The notes beneath the pieces were generated by a model. It saw only the letters and a program-made list of their open reading frames with translations. It had not been told where the DNA came from and made no database searches. This document shows positions 8,261-19,135 of a stretch of DNA of 24,116 nt, piece by piece. The position numbers and the translations under genes were made by a program. The stretch's first letter is position 1, and every line of letters begins with the position of its first letter. Source of the stretch: CAZGTQ01 sp964528575 (GTDB lineage: Bacteria; Planctomycetota; UBA1135; GCA-002686595); NCBI GenBank assembly GCA_964528575.1, contig CAZGTQ010000292.1, positions 1 to 24,116 on the forward strand, given 5' to 3'.

Positions 8261-8905
8261 CTACCCGCGGTCGTAGGCGAGGACGCGCTGCGCCCAGTCC
8301 CGGCTGCGCTCGCGGCTCGCGTCGAGCTGGAAGTGCTCGCGGAAGACCCGCGCGATCGGGCTCAGCGGCTGCCCGTCGCCGAGGAGAGTGAGCCCGAACG
8401 CGGGCGCGCAGGTCACGTCCGCCGCGCTCAGTGCGTCCCCGACGAGGAACGGCGTCGACCCGAGCTGATCCTCGATGCAGACCGTGCGCTCGTGGAAGAG
8501 CGCGCGGGCGCGGGCGCAGACCGCGGGGTCGGGCTTCCCGCTGAGCGCCTGCCCGAAGACCATCCCGACGGGCTCCCCGAGCTGCGACCGGCCGAAGAGC
8601 TCCCAGCGCTCGATCGCGGCGAACGTGTCGAAGTCCTCGGAGAACAGCCGCCGCGTGTCGGGGAAGTTCGCGTCGAGGTAGCGCAGGATCGCGTCCGAGC
8701 CGAACAGGACGACGCTCCCGTGCCGGATCACCGGCGTGCGCGGCTGGGTCGAGATGCGCACGAGCTCGGCGCGGTCGAACGGGAACGGCCCTTGCATCGG
8801 CAGGTCCCACTTCGTGTAGGGCAGTTCCTTGTAGCCGAGGGCGACGCGCACCTTGACGCTGTTGGGGGAGCCGGCGATCTGGAGCAGCTCGAGCGGTGCG
8901 GCCAT
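8261..8905 (-). CDS. Glutathione S-transferase family protein
   Basis: 214 residues, the usual GST length. The N-terminal thioredoxin-like half reads LELLQIAGSPNSVKVRVALG (a serine where GSTs carry their thiol-activating Ser/Cys), then a cis-proline segment RTPVIRHGSVVLFGSDAILRYL. The C-terminal half is alpha-helical and contains the family's FLVGDALSAADVT N-capping motif. In most GSTs the glutathione-contacting pair is Glu-Ser (ES-x-AI); here it is Gly-Ser, so gamma-glutamyl recognition may be altered. The start has AGGAG 9 nt upstream (8915-8919 on the plus strand as ctcct). It is divergent from the coiled-coil gene at 9104. Probable role: cytosolic conjugation or reduction of electrophiles or peroxides; the substrate is unknown. 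Confidence 0.88.
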   Translation of the reverse strand: MAAPLELLQIAGSPNSVKVRVALGYKELPYTKWDLPMQGPFPFDRAELVRISTQPRTPVIRHGSVVLFGSDAILRYLDANFPDTRRLFSEDFDTFAAIERWELFGRSQLGEPVGMVFGQALSGKPDPAVCARARALFHERTVCIEDQLGSTPFLVGDALSAADVTCAPAFGLTLLGDGQPLSPIARVFREHFQLDASRERSRDWAQRVLAYDRG

Positions 8906-9103
8906 GCGGGGGAGCTCCTGTCGGTGAACCAGTGGAATTCGGGGGCCGAGGCCCGTTTGGGGGGTGGCCCGGGCCCGCCCAGGGGCCTAGGAGTCTCGTC
9001 GAAGCCTTGCCCCGGGGGCCGGAGTATACTTCGGTGTGGCAGTCGGAGGCGCCGACGGTCGTTCCGGCCGCGGCCCGAGGGGAGGCGCCGACCACCCTCT
9101 CCC
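8906..9103. promoter_or_regulatory. Divergent intergenic region with a -10-like TATACT
   Basis: This 198-bp region separates the GST-like gene (minus) from the coiled-coil gene (plus). Against a strongly GC-rich background it contains TATACT at 9025-9030 on the plus strand, close to the sigma-70 -10 consensus and 73 nt before the ATG at 9104. A TTGCCC at 9007-9012 is too close (12-nt spacer) to be a convincing -35. Low confidence for the exact promoter. Confidence 0.3.
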
Positions 9104-9988
9104 ATGGGCAGGAGCGAGCAGCAAGGATTCGAGCGTGAGCGTGCCGGTGACGGCCTGGAGCGGGGCTCCGGGTCCAACGGCAACGGCTCCAACGGCACGA
9201 ACGGCGATCAAGCGACGTTCCAGGACGTGTCGTGGATCCGCGACCTCGCGCTGACCACGCCCGACCTGCGCCTGCGGCGCGTGGGCCGGCGCGCCTTCGT
9301 CCAGGCGCTCGAGAGCGAAGCGCGCCGCGTCCTCGGCCGGCGCCTGTCCGCCGCGGGCGAGGGCGCGATCGCGGACGCGCTCGAAGACCTGCACCACGCG
9401 CTCGTGCGCGTGCTCGAGGAGCACGGACGCATCGTGCGCGGCATCTCGAAGCGCCGTTTCCTCGAGGAGCTCGAGCGCTCGCATCACGATCTCCTGCGCC
9501 AGCGCGAGGCGGCGCGGCGCGAGATCGAGGCGCTCCGCGGCCAGGCGCGCGACCTCGAGACACGCGTGCGCGAGGCGCAGGAGCGCAACCGCGTGCGCAT
9601 GGAGCGGGAGCGCGCGGACGTGCGCGTCGCCGTCGGCGTGCGCGTGCGCGCGCGCATGCAGGCGGCGCAGCCCGGACCCGAGTCCGAGGCGCTGATCCAG
9701 CTCGCGATCGACGCGGCGGTCGCCGAGCGCGAGCGCGCGCTCGAGGAGGCGTTCGCGGAGCACCGCCGCGACGTGCAGGTGCTCGAGCGCCGGGTCGCGA
9801 AGCTGACGCGGCTCCTGCACGTGCTCGAGCAGACCCTCGCCGAGGTGCAGCGGCACGAGCGCGGCCTCGCGTCGGGCCATCGCTCGGTCCAGGGGCTCGC
9901 TCCCGACGCCTACCTCGCCGACCTCAAGCGCCAGCACCTCGCGGCGATCTTCCGCGAGAACCTGGGCCTGCGCCCGCGCTCCGCCTGA
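9104..9988 (+). CDS. Coiled-coil protein upstream of the receptor kinase
   Basis: 294 residues, no enzyme family recognised. Residues 22-34 are a Gly/Asn/Ser linker (GSGSNGNGSNGTNG). A globular helical part (about 42-112) follows. Two long charged heptad-type coiled coils come next: about 113-185, rich in Arg/Glu (RREIEALRGQARDLETRVRE), and 195-255 (ERERALEEAFAEHRRDVQVL ...), separated by a Pro-Gly break at 190-192. A short conserved-looking C-terminus (APDAYLADLKRQHLAAIFRE) ends the protein. There is no signal peptide or membrane helix, so it is expected in the cytoplasm as an oligomeric scaffold. It ends 31 nt before the kinase gene on the same strand, so the two are probably co-transcribed. 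The protein may be a kinase partner or substrate; that is inference. The ATG is the first plausible start; there is no strong ribosome binding site. Confidence 0.75.
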   Translation: MGRSEQQGFERERAGDGLERGSGSNGNGSNGTNGDQATFQDVSWIRDLALTTPDLRLRRVGRRAFVQALESEARRVLGRRLSAAGEGAIADALEDLHHALVRVLEEHGRIVRGISKRRFLEELERSHHDLLRQREAARREIEALRGQARDLETRVREAQERNRVRMERERADVRVAVGVRVRARMQAAQPGPESEALIQLAIDAAVAERERALEEAFAEHRRDVQVLERRVAKLTRLLHVLEQTLAEVQRHERGLASGHRSVQGLAPDAYLADLKRQHLAAIFRENLGLRPRSA

Positions 9989-10019
9989 CGCGCGTCGATA
10001 GACTCGGCTCGGCTCGCCG

Positions 10020-13313
<3,294 letters not shown>

Positions 13314-13323
13314 CGCCGGCTCT

Positions 13324-13393
13324 GTCACGCCAGCTCGGTCACGCCGGCGCGGTCACGCCGGCGCGGTCGCACCGCGCCCGTCACACCGCCTCG
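13324..13393. repeat. Five-copy 14-bp tandem repeat array
   Basis: Five units begin with gtcacgcc or a close variant, with an exact 14-nt period: gtcacgcc at 13324, 13338 and 13352, gtcgcacc at 13366 and gtcacacc at 13380. Units 2 and 3 are identical (gtcacgccggcgcg). An 8-bp self-complementary core (cgccggcg) occurs in units 2 and 3, so the two can also pair as a hairpin (13342-13349 with 13356-13363). The array lies between the kinase stop (13313) and the small CxxC protein start (13439). It could be an operator array for the metal operon or a replication-slippage repeat. Confidence 0.85.
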
Positions 13394-13438
13394 GGCCCGC
13401 TTGCCCGCGCCGCCGGCCGGTCCTACGCTGGTTGGCTC

Positions 13439-13732
13439 ATGGCCCGGTCCGCCCGCACCGCCGTGCGTCCCCGGCTCGCGCTGCGCCTCCTCGCGCTCGC
13501 GGTGCTGGCCGCGCACCTCGCGCTCGGCGCTCCGCACGCGGCGCTGCACGCCGACGGCGCGCACGAGGCGCCGTGCCCGGCGTGCCTGGCGCCCGCGATG
13601 CCCGCGGCCGACACCGACGCCCTCCCGCGCGCGCTCCCGCGGCTCGCGGTCGCCGTCGTCGTTCGCCGCGACGAGCCCCGCGCGCGCGGTTGCGAGCGAG
13701 CGAACGGCGAGCGCGGCCCCCCCGCGAGCTGA
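13439..13732 (+). CDS. Small secreted His/CxxC protein ahead of the metal ABC transporter
   Basis: 97 residues. A basic N-terminus and a hydrophobic stretch (LALRLLALAVLAAHLALG, about 13-30) form a signal peptide or anchor. A compact cluster of possible metal ligands follows: H33, H37, H42 and C46-P-A-C49. The C-terminus ends RGPPAS. The layout recalls the short DUF2946-type proteins (a hydrophobic leader, a His/Cys-x-x-Cys centre and a RxPP tail) that I associate with metal-related loci; family membership is an inference and not certain. The gene precedes the binding protein by 98 nt on the same strand, suggesting an accessory role such as periplasmic zinc or copper binding. The ATG was chosen for the leader; no clear ribosome binding site is visible. 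Confidence 0.6.
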   Translation: MARSARTAVRPRLALRLLALAVLAAHLALGAPHAALHADGAHEAPCPACLAPAMPAADTDALPRALPRLAVAVVVRRDEPRARGCERANGERGPPAS

Positions 13733-13830
13733 GTCGCGCGTCCCGGCCGTGGCTCCCCGCCGCGGGCCGGGTTCCTGCGCGTGCGCGCTCCGCGCGCCGC
13801 GCCTCCGCGTGCCCTCGCTCCGACCGAACC

Positions 13831-14778
13831 ATGCTCACGCTCTCCGTCTCCTCGTCCCGCCGCACGGCGCTCGCGCTCCTCGCGGCGCTGGCCCTGTCCC
13901 CCACCGCTCTCGCTCGCGACGACGAGCCGCTGCAAGTCGTCGCGACGATCCCCGACCTCGCCGACGTCGCGCGCGCGGTCGGCGGCGAGCGCGTCGACGT
14001 CACGTCGCTCGCCCGTGGCACCGAGAACGTCCACGCGGTCCCGCTGCGGCCCTCCGCGATGGTCGCGGTGAGCCGCGCCGACCTGTTCCTCGAGGTCGGG
14101 CTCTCGCTCGAGCACGCCTACGTGCCCGCGCTGCTCGAGGCCGCGCAGAACCCGCGCATCCGGCCCGGGGCGCCGGGCTTCGTCAACTGCTCCGCCGGCT
14201 GGAAACCGATCCAGGTGCCCGACCAGATCAGCCGCGGCGATGCGGCGGACATCCACCCCGAGGGCAATCCGCACATCAACCTCGACCCGCGCGCCGGCCG
14301 CCACTTCGCCGCGCACGTGCACGCGGCGCTCGTGCGCGTCGACCCCGACCACCGCGCCGGGTACGACGCGCGCTACGCCGCGTATCTCGAGCAGCTCGGG
14401 CGCGGCGAGGAGCGCTGGGCGGAGCTCGCGAAGGACCTGCGCGGCCACGCGATCGTCACCTACCACAGCGATTTCGACTACTTCGCGCGCGCGTGCGGCG
14501 TCGAGGTCGCGGCGGTGATCGAGTCGCGGCCCGGCGTCGATCCCGCGCCGCGCTCGATCGCGGGGACCGTCGCGACGATGAAGGAGCGCGGCATCGACGT
14601 GATCGTCACCGCGAAGTGGTCGAACAACCGTCACGTCGCCGCGGTCGCGGACAAGACCGACGCGCGCGTCCTCGAGCTGCCGACGATGGTCGGCGGGGCG
14701 CCGGGCTGCGACACCTGGATCGACATGATGGACCGGCTGCACCACCGGCTCGCGGTGTTCCTCGGAGTCCGCCAGTGA
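13831..14778 (+). CDS. znuA: Metal ABC transporter substrate-binding protein (ZnuA/TroA family)
   Basis: 315 residues. A signal peptide (MLTLSVSSSRRTALALLAALALSPTALA) is followed directly by DDEPLQVVATIPDLADVARA, the typical start of cluster 9 (ZinT/TroA) binding proteins. No lipobox is seen, so a soluble periplasmic form is expected. Candidate metal ligands fall where the family has them: H68 (ENVHAVPLRPS), H148 (GNPHINLDP), H212 (TYHSDFDYF) and a C-terminal Asp near 294-298 (GCDTWIDMM). A His rather than Glu at the third position favours zinc over manganese, but the histidine-rich loop of classical ZnuA is absent, so Mn or Fe remain possible. Its stop overlaps the start of the ATPase gene by 4 nt (GTGA), indicating translational coupling. 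The symbol reflects family and gene order, not proven specificity. Confidence 0.87.
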   Translation: MLTLSVSSSRRTALALLAALALSPTALARDDEPLQVVATIPDLADVARAVGGERVDVTSLARGTENVHAVPLRPSAMVAVSRADLFLEVGLSLEHAYVPALLEAAQNPRIRPGAPGFVNCSAGWKPIQVPDQISRGDAADIHPEGNPHINLDPRAGRHFAAHVHAALVRVDPDHRAGYDARYAAYLEQLGRGEERWAELAKDLRGHAIVTYHSDFDYFARACGVEVAAVIESRPGVDPAPRSIAGTVATMKERGIDVIVTAKWSNNRHVAAVADKTDARVLELPTMVGGAPGCDTWIDMMDRLHHRLAVFLGVRQ

Positions 14779-15467
14779 GCGAGGCGGCGCTCGTCCGCTT
14801 GCGCGGCGCGGCGTTCGGCTACGGCGGCGTCCCGGTGATCCGCGACGTCGACCTCGAGGTCGAGCCCGGCCGGCTCGTCGGCATCCTCGGTCCGAACGGC
14901 TCGGGCAAGACGACGCTGTTCCGCGGCATCCTCGGGCTCGTGCCGCCGCTCGCGGGCAGCGTGCATATCGCGGACGTGCCGATCGGCTACGTGCCGCAGC
15001 GCGAGTCGCTCGACCCGGTCTACCCGCTCTCGGCGGAGGAGGTCGTGCACATGGGCGCGTACGGCCGGCTCGCGGGGGCGCGCCGACTCGCCCCCGCCGA
15101 GCGCGCGCTCGCGCTGGAGTGCCTCGCCGAGGTGGGGCTCGCCGATCGGCGGCGCGCGCGCTTCGCGTCGCTCTCGGGCGGCCAGCGCCAGCGCGTGCTG
15201 ATCGCGCGCGCGCTGATGACGCGGCCGCGTCTGTGCCTGCTCGACGAGCCGACGAGCGGCGTCGACGTCGACGCGCAGCGCGCGATCCTCGCGCTCCTCG
15301 AGCGGACGAGCCGCGCGCAGGGGTTGGCGGTCCTGCTCGTGAGCCACGCGGTCACGCTCGTGCGCGAGGTGGCCGACGAGGTCCTGTGGGTCGCGGGCGG
15401 GACGGTGCGCCTCGCGCGACCCGACGAGATCCTCGTGCCGGAGCTGGCGGAGGCGCGGGACGCCTGA
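14775..15467 (+). CDS. znuC: Metal ABC transporter ATP-binding protein
   Basis: 230 residues from a GTG start. All ABC ATPase motifs are intact: Walker A GPNGSGKT (39-46), Q-loop in GYVPQRESLD (Q75), signature LSGGQRQR (133-140), Walker B LCLLDEPTSG (D157, E158), D-loop and the switch His in LLVSHAVTL (H191). The YVPQR..LD..YP..A.E.V.MG pattern after the Q-loop is typical of zinc/manganese importer ATPases. The start is fixed by the overlap with the binding-protein stop (GTGA). The permease gene begins 6 nt after the stop, so all three subunits should be produced from one message. It acts at the inner face of the cytoplasmic membrane, powering import. Confidence 0.93.
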   Translation: MSEAALVRLRGAAFGYGGVPVIRDVDLEVEPGRLVGILGPNGSGKTTLFRGILGLVPPLAGSVHIADVPIGYVPQRESLDPVYPLSAEEVVHMGAYGRLAGARRLAPAERALALECLAEVGLADRRRARFASLSGGQRQRVLIARALMTRPRLCLLDEPTSGVDVDAQRAILALLERTSRAQGLAVLLVSHAVTLVREVADEVLWVAGGTVRLARPDEILVPELAEARDA

Positions 15468-15473
15468 CGCGGG

Positions 15474-16358
15474 ATGGAGATCTCCTGGTCGGAAGCGTGG
15501 AGCCTGTTCCGCTGGGCGTTCCTCGCCGCGCTGTGCGCGGGGCTCGTCTGCCCGCCTGTCGGCTGCTATCTGCTCGTCCGCCGTACCGGCTTCTACGGGA
15601 TCGCGCTGCCGCAGTTCGCGGCGGCGGGCGTCGCGTGCGGCTGGGCGCTCCTGCCGTGGTGGTCCGCGCACGTCGGGCTCGGCGGACTGGACGCGGCCGC
15701 CGCGTACCAGGACCCGCACGCGCACGCGGTCGTGAACTACCACCTCGCGTGGGCGGGCGCGTTCACGTTCGGCGGGCTCGGGGCGATGGCGTTCTTCGGC
15801 CGACGGCCCGAGACCGAGACGGGACGTGTCGCTGCGGCGTTCGCGATCGCCAACGCCGCGACGGTGCTCTTCGCGCTCGCCTCCCCCACCGGCAAGGAGT
15901 TCATCGAGAGCATGCTGCGCGGGGAGCTGCTCGCGGTCGACCTGCACGCGTTCGAGACGTTGGCCGTCGTGCTCGGCGTCGTCGTCGTGGCCCTGGCCGT
16001 CTTCTGGCGCGACCTGCTCGTCGTGAGCTACGACCGCGAGTTCGCGCGCGTGCTGAACAAGCGCGTGCGCTCGTTCGAGGTGCTGCTGCTCGCGCTCGTC
16101 GGGCTGACCGTCTCGATCGGCACTCTGATCGTCGGCCCGCTCGTGCTGTTCGGCCTGCTCGTCGTGCCGCCGCTGATCGCGCAGCGACTCGCGCGCTCGA
16201 TGGGCTCCTTCCTCGTGCTGGCGGCGCTGCTCGGCGCCGGCGCCGCGGCCCTGGGGATCTGGACGAGCCTGCGGCTGGACTGGCCGCTCGGACCGTCCCT
16301 CGTCGCCGCGGCCGCCGTCGAGATGGTGCTCGTCTGGCCGCTGCGCGCGCGCGCTTGA
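15474..16358 (+). CDS. znuB: Metal ABC transporter permease (ZnuB family)
   Basis: 294 residues with about seven to nine hydrophobic helices (near 12-34, 41-62, 88-106, 117-135, 160-178, 201-233, 243-262 and 273-291). The N-terminus FLAALCAGLVCPPVGCYLLV and the YGIALPQFAAAGVA segment match family 3 metal permeases (ZnuB/MntB), and the pre-C-terminal GTLIVGPLVLFGLLVVPPLI is their characteristic motif. An unusual loop of about 27 residues lies between helices 2 and 3 and contains H66, H82, H84 and H90 (DPHAHAVVNYH), which could bind metal near the transport path. The start is the ATG 6 nt after the ATPase stop. The stop lies 7 nt from the stop of the convergent DUF1573 gene, leaving no room for separate terminators. 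Confidence 0.9.
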   Translation: MEISWSEAWSLFRWAFLAALCAGLVCPPVGCYLLVRRTGFYGIALPQFAAAGVACGWALLPWWSAHVGLGGLDAAAAYQDPHAHAVVNYHLAWAGAFTFGGLGAMAFFGRRPETETGRVAAAFAIANAATVLFALASPTGKEFIESMLRGELLAVDLHAFETLAVVLGVVVVALAVFWRDLLVVSYDREFARVLNKRVRSFEVLLLALVGLTVSIGTLIVGPLVLFGLLVVPPLIAQRLARSMGSFLVLAALLGAGAAALGIWTSLRLDWPLGPSLVAAAAVEMVLVWPLRARA

Positions 16359-16365
16359 GTTCGGG

Positions 16366-17586
16366 CTAGTTCGACTCGGACGGAGCCGGGGGATCGGTCG
16401 CCGGCCGGGGGGCTTTCATGTCGCCCGTGAAGGGGATCGTCGCGATGTTCTCGAGCGGGTGCTTCGTGCGGATCACGACCACGCCGTTGAACGTGCCTTC
16501 GACCGGCAGGTCCTGCATCGTCACCTCGATGTCCCATGCGCGGCCGGGATCGACCTGCTTCGCGTCGACCTTGCAGGAGTCCATGTACTTGAACGGGCCG
16601 GAGCCGTCGATCTCGTACAGGCCGACCTCGATCTCCGACATGTCGAACTCGGGATCGCGGTTGCGGATCGAGCACTTGCGCGCGAAGGGACGGCCGGGCT
16701 CCAGCCCGGCGAACATCAGGCGCTCGGGGCGCACGAGCATCACGCCTTCGACCTCCGCCGTGACCCACACCTTGAGACCGTGCGTCAGGAATCCGCCGCC
16801 TTCGGCCTGCGGCGGCGCTTGCTCGTTGGCGACGTCGGTCGTGAGCAGCACCATGTAGCGCTGCTGCCCGCGCTCGACGCCACGCTCGACCGTCGCGTCC
16901 ATGCGCCACGCGATCGCGCGGCCGTCCGCGTCGGGGTCGATCGGCGAGAAGCTCACGTCGAATCCCTCGCGCAGCGGCTCGCGGCGGCAGTCGAGGCGGA
17001 ACGGCTCGCCGGTGCGGCTGCTGACGATCGAATGACCCGTTCCGCCCGCGAGCGTGCTCGTGTTGTTCAGCGCGAGCATCGGCGGGTCCATGTTGAGGAA
17101 CGGCTTGATGTCGGCCTTCAGCGTGAAGCGGTAGGGCTCACGACGGCCGGTCTGCTTCATGTAGATCTGCTGGTGCTGCTGGCCCGACTTGCCCTTCGTG
17201 TCGATCGTGCCGATCAGCTCGAAGCGCGTGCCCGGAGGGTAGGGCTGGCCCGGCTGGTGCACCTCGCGCGATCCATCCTCGCGCAGGATCTCGAGCCGCC
17301 CCTCGAGGCAGCCGCACGTCCGGTGGATCTCCTCGATCACGACGTCCTCCTCGCCGACGGCGACGAGCGGGAAGCGCGTCTGGCGCAGCGCGTCGGGGAA
17401 GAGCTCGCCGAAGTCGTGCTCTGCGAGCTCGTACTCGAGCCACGCCTTCGGCTCGGCGGCCTCTTCGGCGGGCTCGCGAGAAGACGGGGCGGACGGCTCG
17501 AAGGCACTCTCCTCGCAGGCGGCGAGCGGGAGCAGGGCGAGCAGCGCGAGGGCGCCCCAGGGGCGCGGACGACGAAGATCGTTCAT
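16366..17586 (-). CDS. DUF1573-containing lipoprotein
   Basis: 406 residues. The leader ALALLALLPLAACEES carries a lipobox (LAAC, Cys 24), followed by a Ser/Pro/Glu-rich linker. Residues about 49-100 form a DUF1573 domain: YELAEHDFGELFPDALRQTR leads to the hallmark HRTCGC pair (C91, C93). Further beta-rich repeats follow, including another sandwich at about 285-390 (LMFAGLEPGRPFARKCSIRN ...) that looks like a second, degenerate copy of the same fold. DUF1573 proteins are common in Planctomycetota and Bacteroidetes; their function is unknown, though their fold (ASH/HYDIN-like) suggests protein contacts. The ATG was chosen because it places the lipobox correctly. The gene is 210 bp downstream of the 17798-18886 gene, separated by a terminator. 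Confidence 0.88.
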   Translation of the reverse strand: MNDLRRPRPWGALALLALLPLAACEESAFEPSAPSSREPAEEAAEPKAWLEYELAEHDFGELFPDALRQTRFPLVAVGEEDVVIEEIHRTCGCLEGRLEILREDGSREVHQPGQPYPPGTRFELIGTIDTKGKSGQQHQQIYMKQTGRREPYRFTLKADIKPFLNMDPPMLALNNTSTLAGGTGHSIVSSRTGEPFRLDCRREPLREGFDVSFSPIDPDADGRAIAWRMDATVERGVERGQQRYMVLLTTDVANEQAPPQAEGGGFLTHGLKVWVTAEVEGVMLVRPERLMFAGLEPGRPFARKCSIRNRDPEFDMSEIEVGLYEIDGSGPFKYMDSCKVDAKQVDPGRAWDIEVTMQDLPVEGTFNGVVVIRTKHPLENIATIPFTGDMKAPRPATDPPAPSESN

Positions 17587-17716
17587 GGGGCCGGGAGGCG
17601 GTTCGGGACGTTGGCGCCGGGCGTTCGGGCCCGTTGCGAGGGCTTCCTCCAGCCCTCTCACCGCAAGACTAGCACGCTGTGGCGCCGCGGTCCGACCCGG
17701 CCGCAACGCCGTGACG

Positions 17717-17759
17717 AAAACAGGGGGCGGGGCGCCCCTCTCCTGGGGACACCCCGCCC
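17717..17759 (-). terminator. Intrinsic terminator after the EF-hand-like secreted protein gene
   Basis: On the minus strand GGGCGGGG (17752-17759) pairs with CCCCGCCC (17725-17732), with an inner 4-bp GC stem in the loop. CCTG and then TTTT (17717-17720) follow. It lies 38 nt past the stop of the 17798-18886 gene, so it should end that transcript before the DUF1573 gene. The rest of the 210-bp interval contains no obvious gene. Confidence 0.65.
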
Positions 17760-17797
17760 GGGCAGAACCTCTTGCGTCAGTCCTGGGAAACTCGTTC

Positions 17798-18886
17798 TCA
17801 GTCGCCGAGCGCAGAGCCCGAGAAGTCGAAGAACGCGCCGTTCGTCTGCTTCTCGACAGACTCGAACAGGAGCACGCCTCCGTCGATCGGCGCGGACACC
17901 CACTTCTCGCCGTCGGCGCTGCCGCCGTACATGATCGCGGGTCCGGCCGTCAGCGCGCCGAGCAGCGCCGGATCGACCTCGGAGCCCTGGCCGTCGGTCG
18001 CGACGATGCCGTCGATGATCGCCCAGCCGGTCTCGAGATCGTCGTCGTTGTCGCAGTTGAGGTCGAGCTCGGAAGGATCGTTCGGCGTGTTGTTGCCCAG
18101 GAAGAAGTGGTTGAAGACGAGGCTCAACTCGTCCAGCCGCTCCTCGACCCAGCAGCGGAACGAGAGCGTCGCCGACAGCGGGAACTCGTTGTCGTTGAAC
18201 ACGTCGAACTTCACGATCGCGGTCGCGTTCGCGTTGCCCGTCATGTTGATCAGCGTCAACGACGAGCCGGCGAGCGCGACGAAGCTCTGGATGTACAGGC
18301 GATCGGGGATGGCCTCGTACTCCTGGTCGTCGAAGTCGAGCATGCCGTCCGCGTCCAGGTCGGTCGCCTGCCCTTGGGGCAGCGGCGACGAGAACGGGAT
18401 CGCGTTGATCGAGTACGTCGCGCCGAGCGACGTGACGACGAGCTCGGAGCCCATCAGATGGTTGAACGACCACGCCTGCTTGAAGACGGACGGATTCTGC
18501 GCGCTGACGACGAGGTAACCCTCCTGGCCGCCCGCCGCGTTGTGGCAGTTCGTCAGCACGGAGAGCGTGTCGGCGGGGGTCAACATCTCGACGCGGTCGA
18601 CGATGAAGCAGCCGAGCGGCAGGTTCGGGTTCGCCGGGTTCGGGATCGTGTTGACGTACTCGAACATCACGTTCGTCCCGCCGTTGACCGGCGAGATGTT
18701 CGAGTTCGTCACGCTGATGACGGTGAAGAACTGCTGGGGGGGCTGGAGCTGCAGCGGGGCGACGCTGAACAGTGTCGAGCGGTGGATCGGGTACACGAGC
18801 ACGCTGCCGGCCTGCCGGCCATCGGCGAGAGCCGCCGGGGCGAGCGCGGCCGCCGCGAGCGCGACGGACAGCATCGGGGACTTCAT
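17798..18886 (-). CDS. Secreted hypothetical protein with EF-hand-like calcium loop
   Basis: 362 residues, no family recognised. A signal peptide (MKSPMLSVALAAAALAPAALADG) starts the protein. The mature part is acidic and Asn/Thr/Ser-rich, with alternating beta-type segments (AGSVLVYPIHRSTLFSVAPL; FTVISVTNSNISP) that suggest a beta-sandwich. Residues 176-187 (DLDADGMLDFDD) form a D-x-D-x-DG-x-x-D loop as in EF-hand and dockerin calcium sites. Isolated Cys residues (93, 114, and later ones) could form a disulphide. Compared with its neighbours it uses more Asn, Phe and Thr codons and is visibly less GC-rich. A hairpin lies in the probable 5' leader and an intrinsic terminator follows, so it is probably monocistronic. 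An extracellular or cell-surface structural protein is a reasonable guess only. Confidence 0.75.
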   Translation of the reverse strand: MKSPMLSVALAAAALAPAALADGRQAGSVLVYPIHRSTLFSVAPLQLQPPQQFFTVISVTNSNISPVNGGTNVMFEYVNTIPNPANPNLPLGCFIVDRVEMLTPADTLSVLTNCHNAAGGQEGYLVVSAQNPSVFKQAWSFNHLMGSELVVTSLGATYSINAIPFSSPLPQGQATDLDADGMLDFDDQEYEAIPDRLYIQSFVALAGSSLTLINMTGNANATAIVKFDVFNDNEFPLSATLSFRCWVEERLDELSLVFNHFFLGNNTPNDPSELDLNCDNDDDLETGWAIIDGIVATDGQGSEVDPALLGALTAGPAIMYGGSADGEKWVSAPIDGGVLLFESVEKQTNGAFFDFSGSALGD

Positions 18887-19135
18887 GTTGGATTCGAACT
18901 CGTGGTTGTCGGGAGGCGCCGAGCACCTCGCCGTCGGGGAAACGCGGTTTCCCCCGTCACCTCTCTCGGTGGCGCACAGGAAATCGCATATGGTTCCCAG
19001 GATGGCGCAATTCCCCGGCTCGACAACCCCCCCACTCCGGGTTCTCTCGAAAAGACTCGGGCCGCCTCCCGCGCGCTCGCGCAGCCTGCCGGCGGGGATC
19101 GCCGGCTACTTACACCTGCCGGCGGGGATCGCCGG
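18887..19135. promoter_or_regulatory. Intergenic region with leader hairpin and AT-richer patch
   Basis: These 249 bp precede the EF-hand-like gene on the minus strand. They hold an 8-bp perfect hairpin (ggggaaac at 18936-18943 with gtttcccc at 18947-18954, 3-nt loop), 50 nt before the ATG. An AT-richer patch (about 18979-19015) may carry the promoter, but I cannot define -35/-10 boxes with confidence. The left arm of the 30-bp tandem repeat starts at 19085. No gene is visible. Confidence 0.4.

Noticed and set aside
13324..13393. Short CRISPR or iteron-type origin repeats
   Set aside because: The units are 14 bp and contiguous with no spacers, and no replication initiator gene or AT-rich region is nearby.
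13733..13830. Possible extra short gene between the CxxC protein and the binding protein
   Set aside because: 98 nt with no plausible start plus ribosome binding site; better read as operon spacing.
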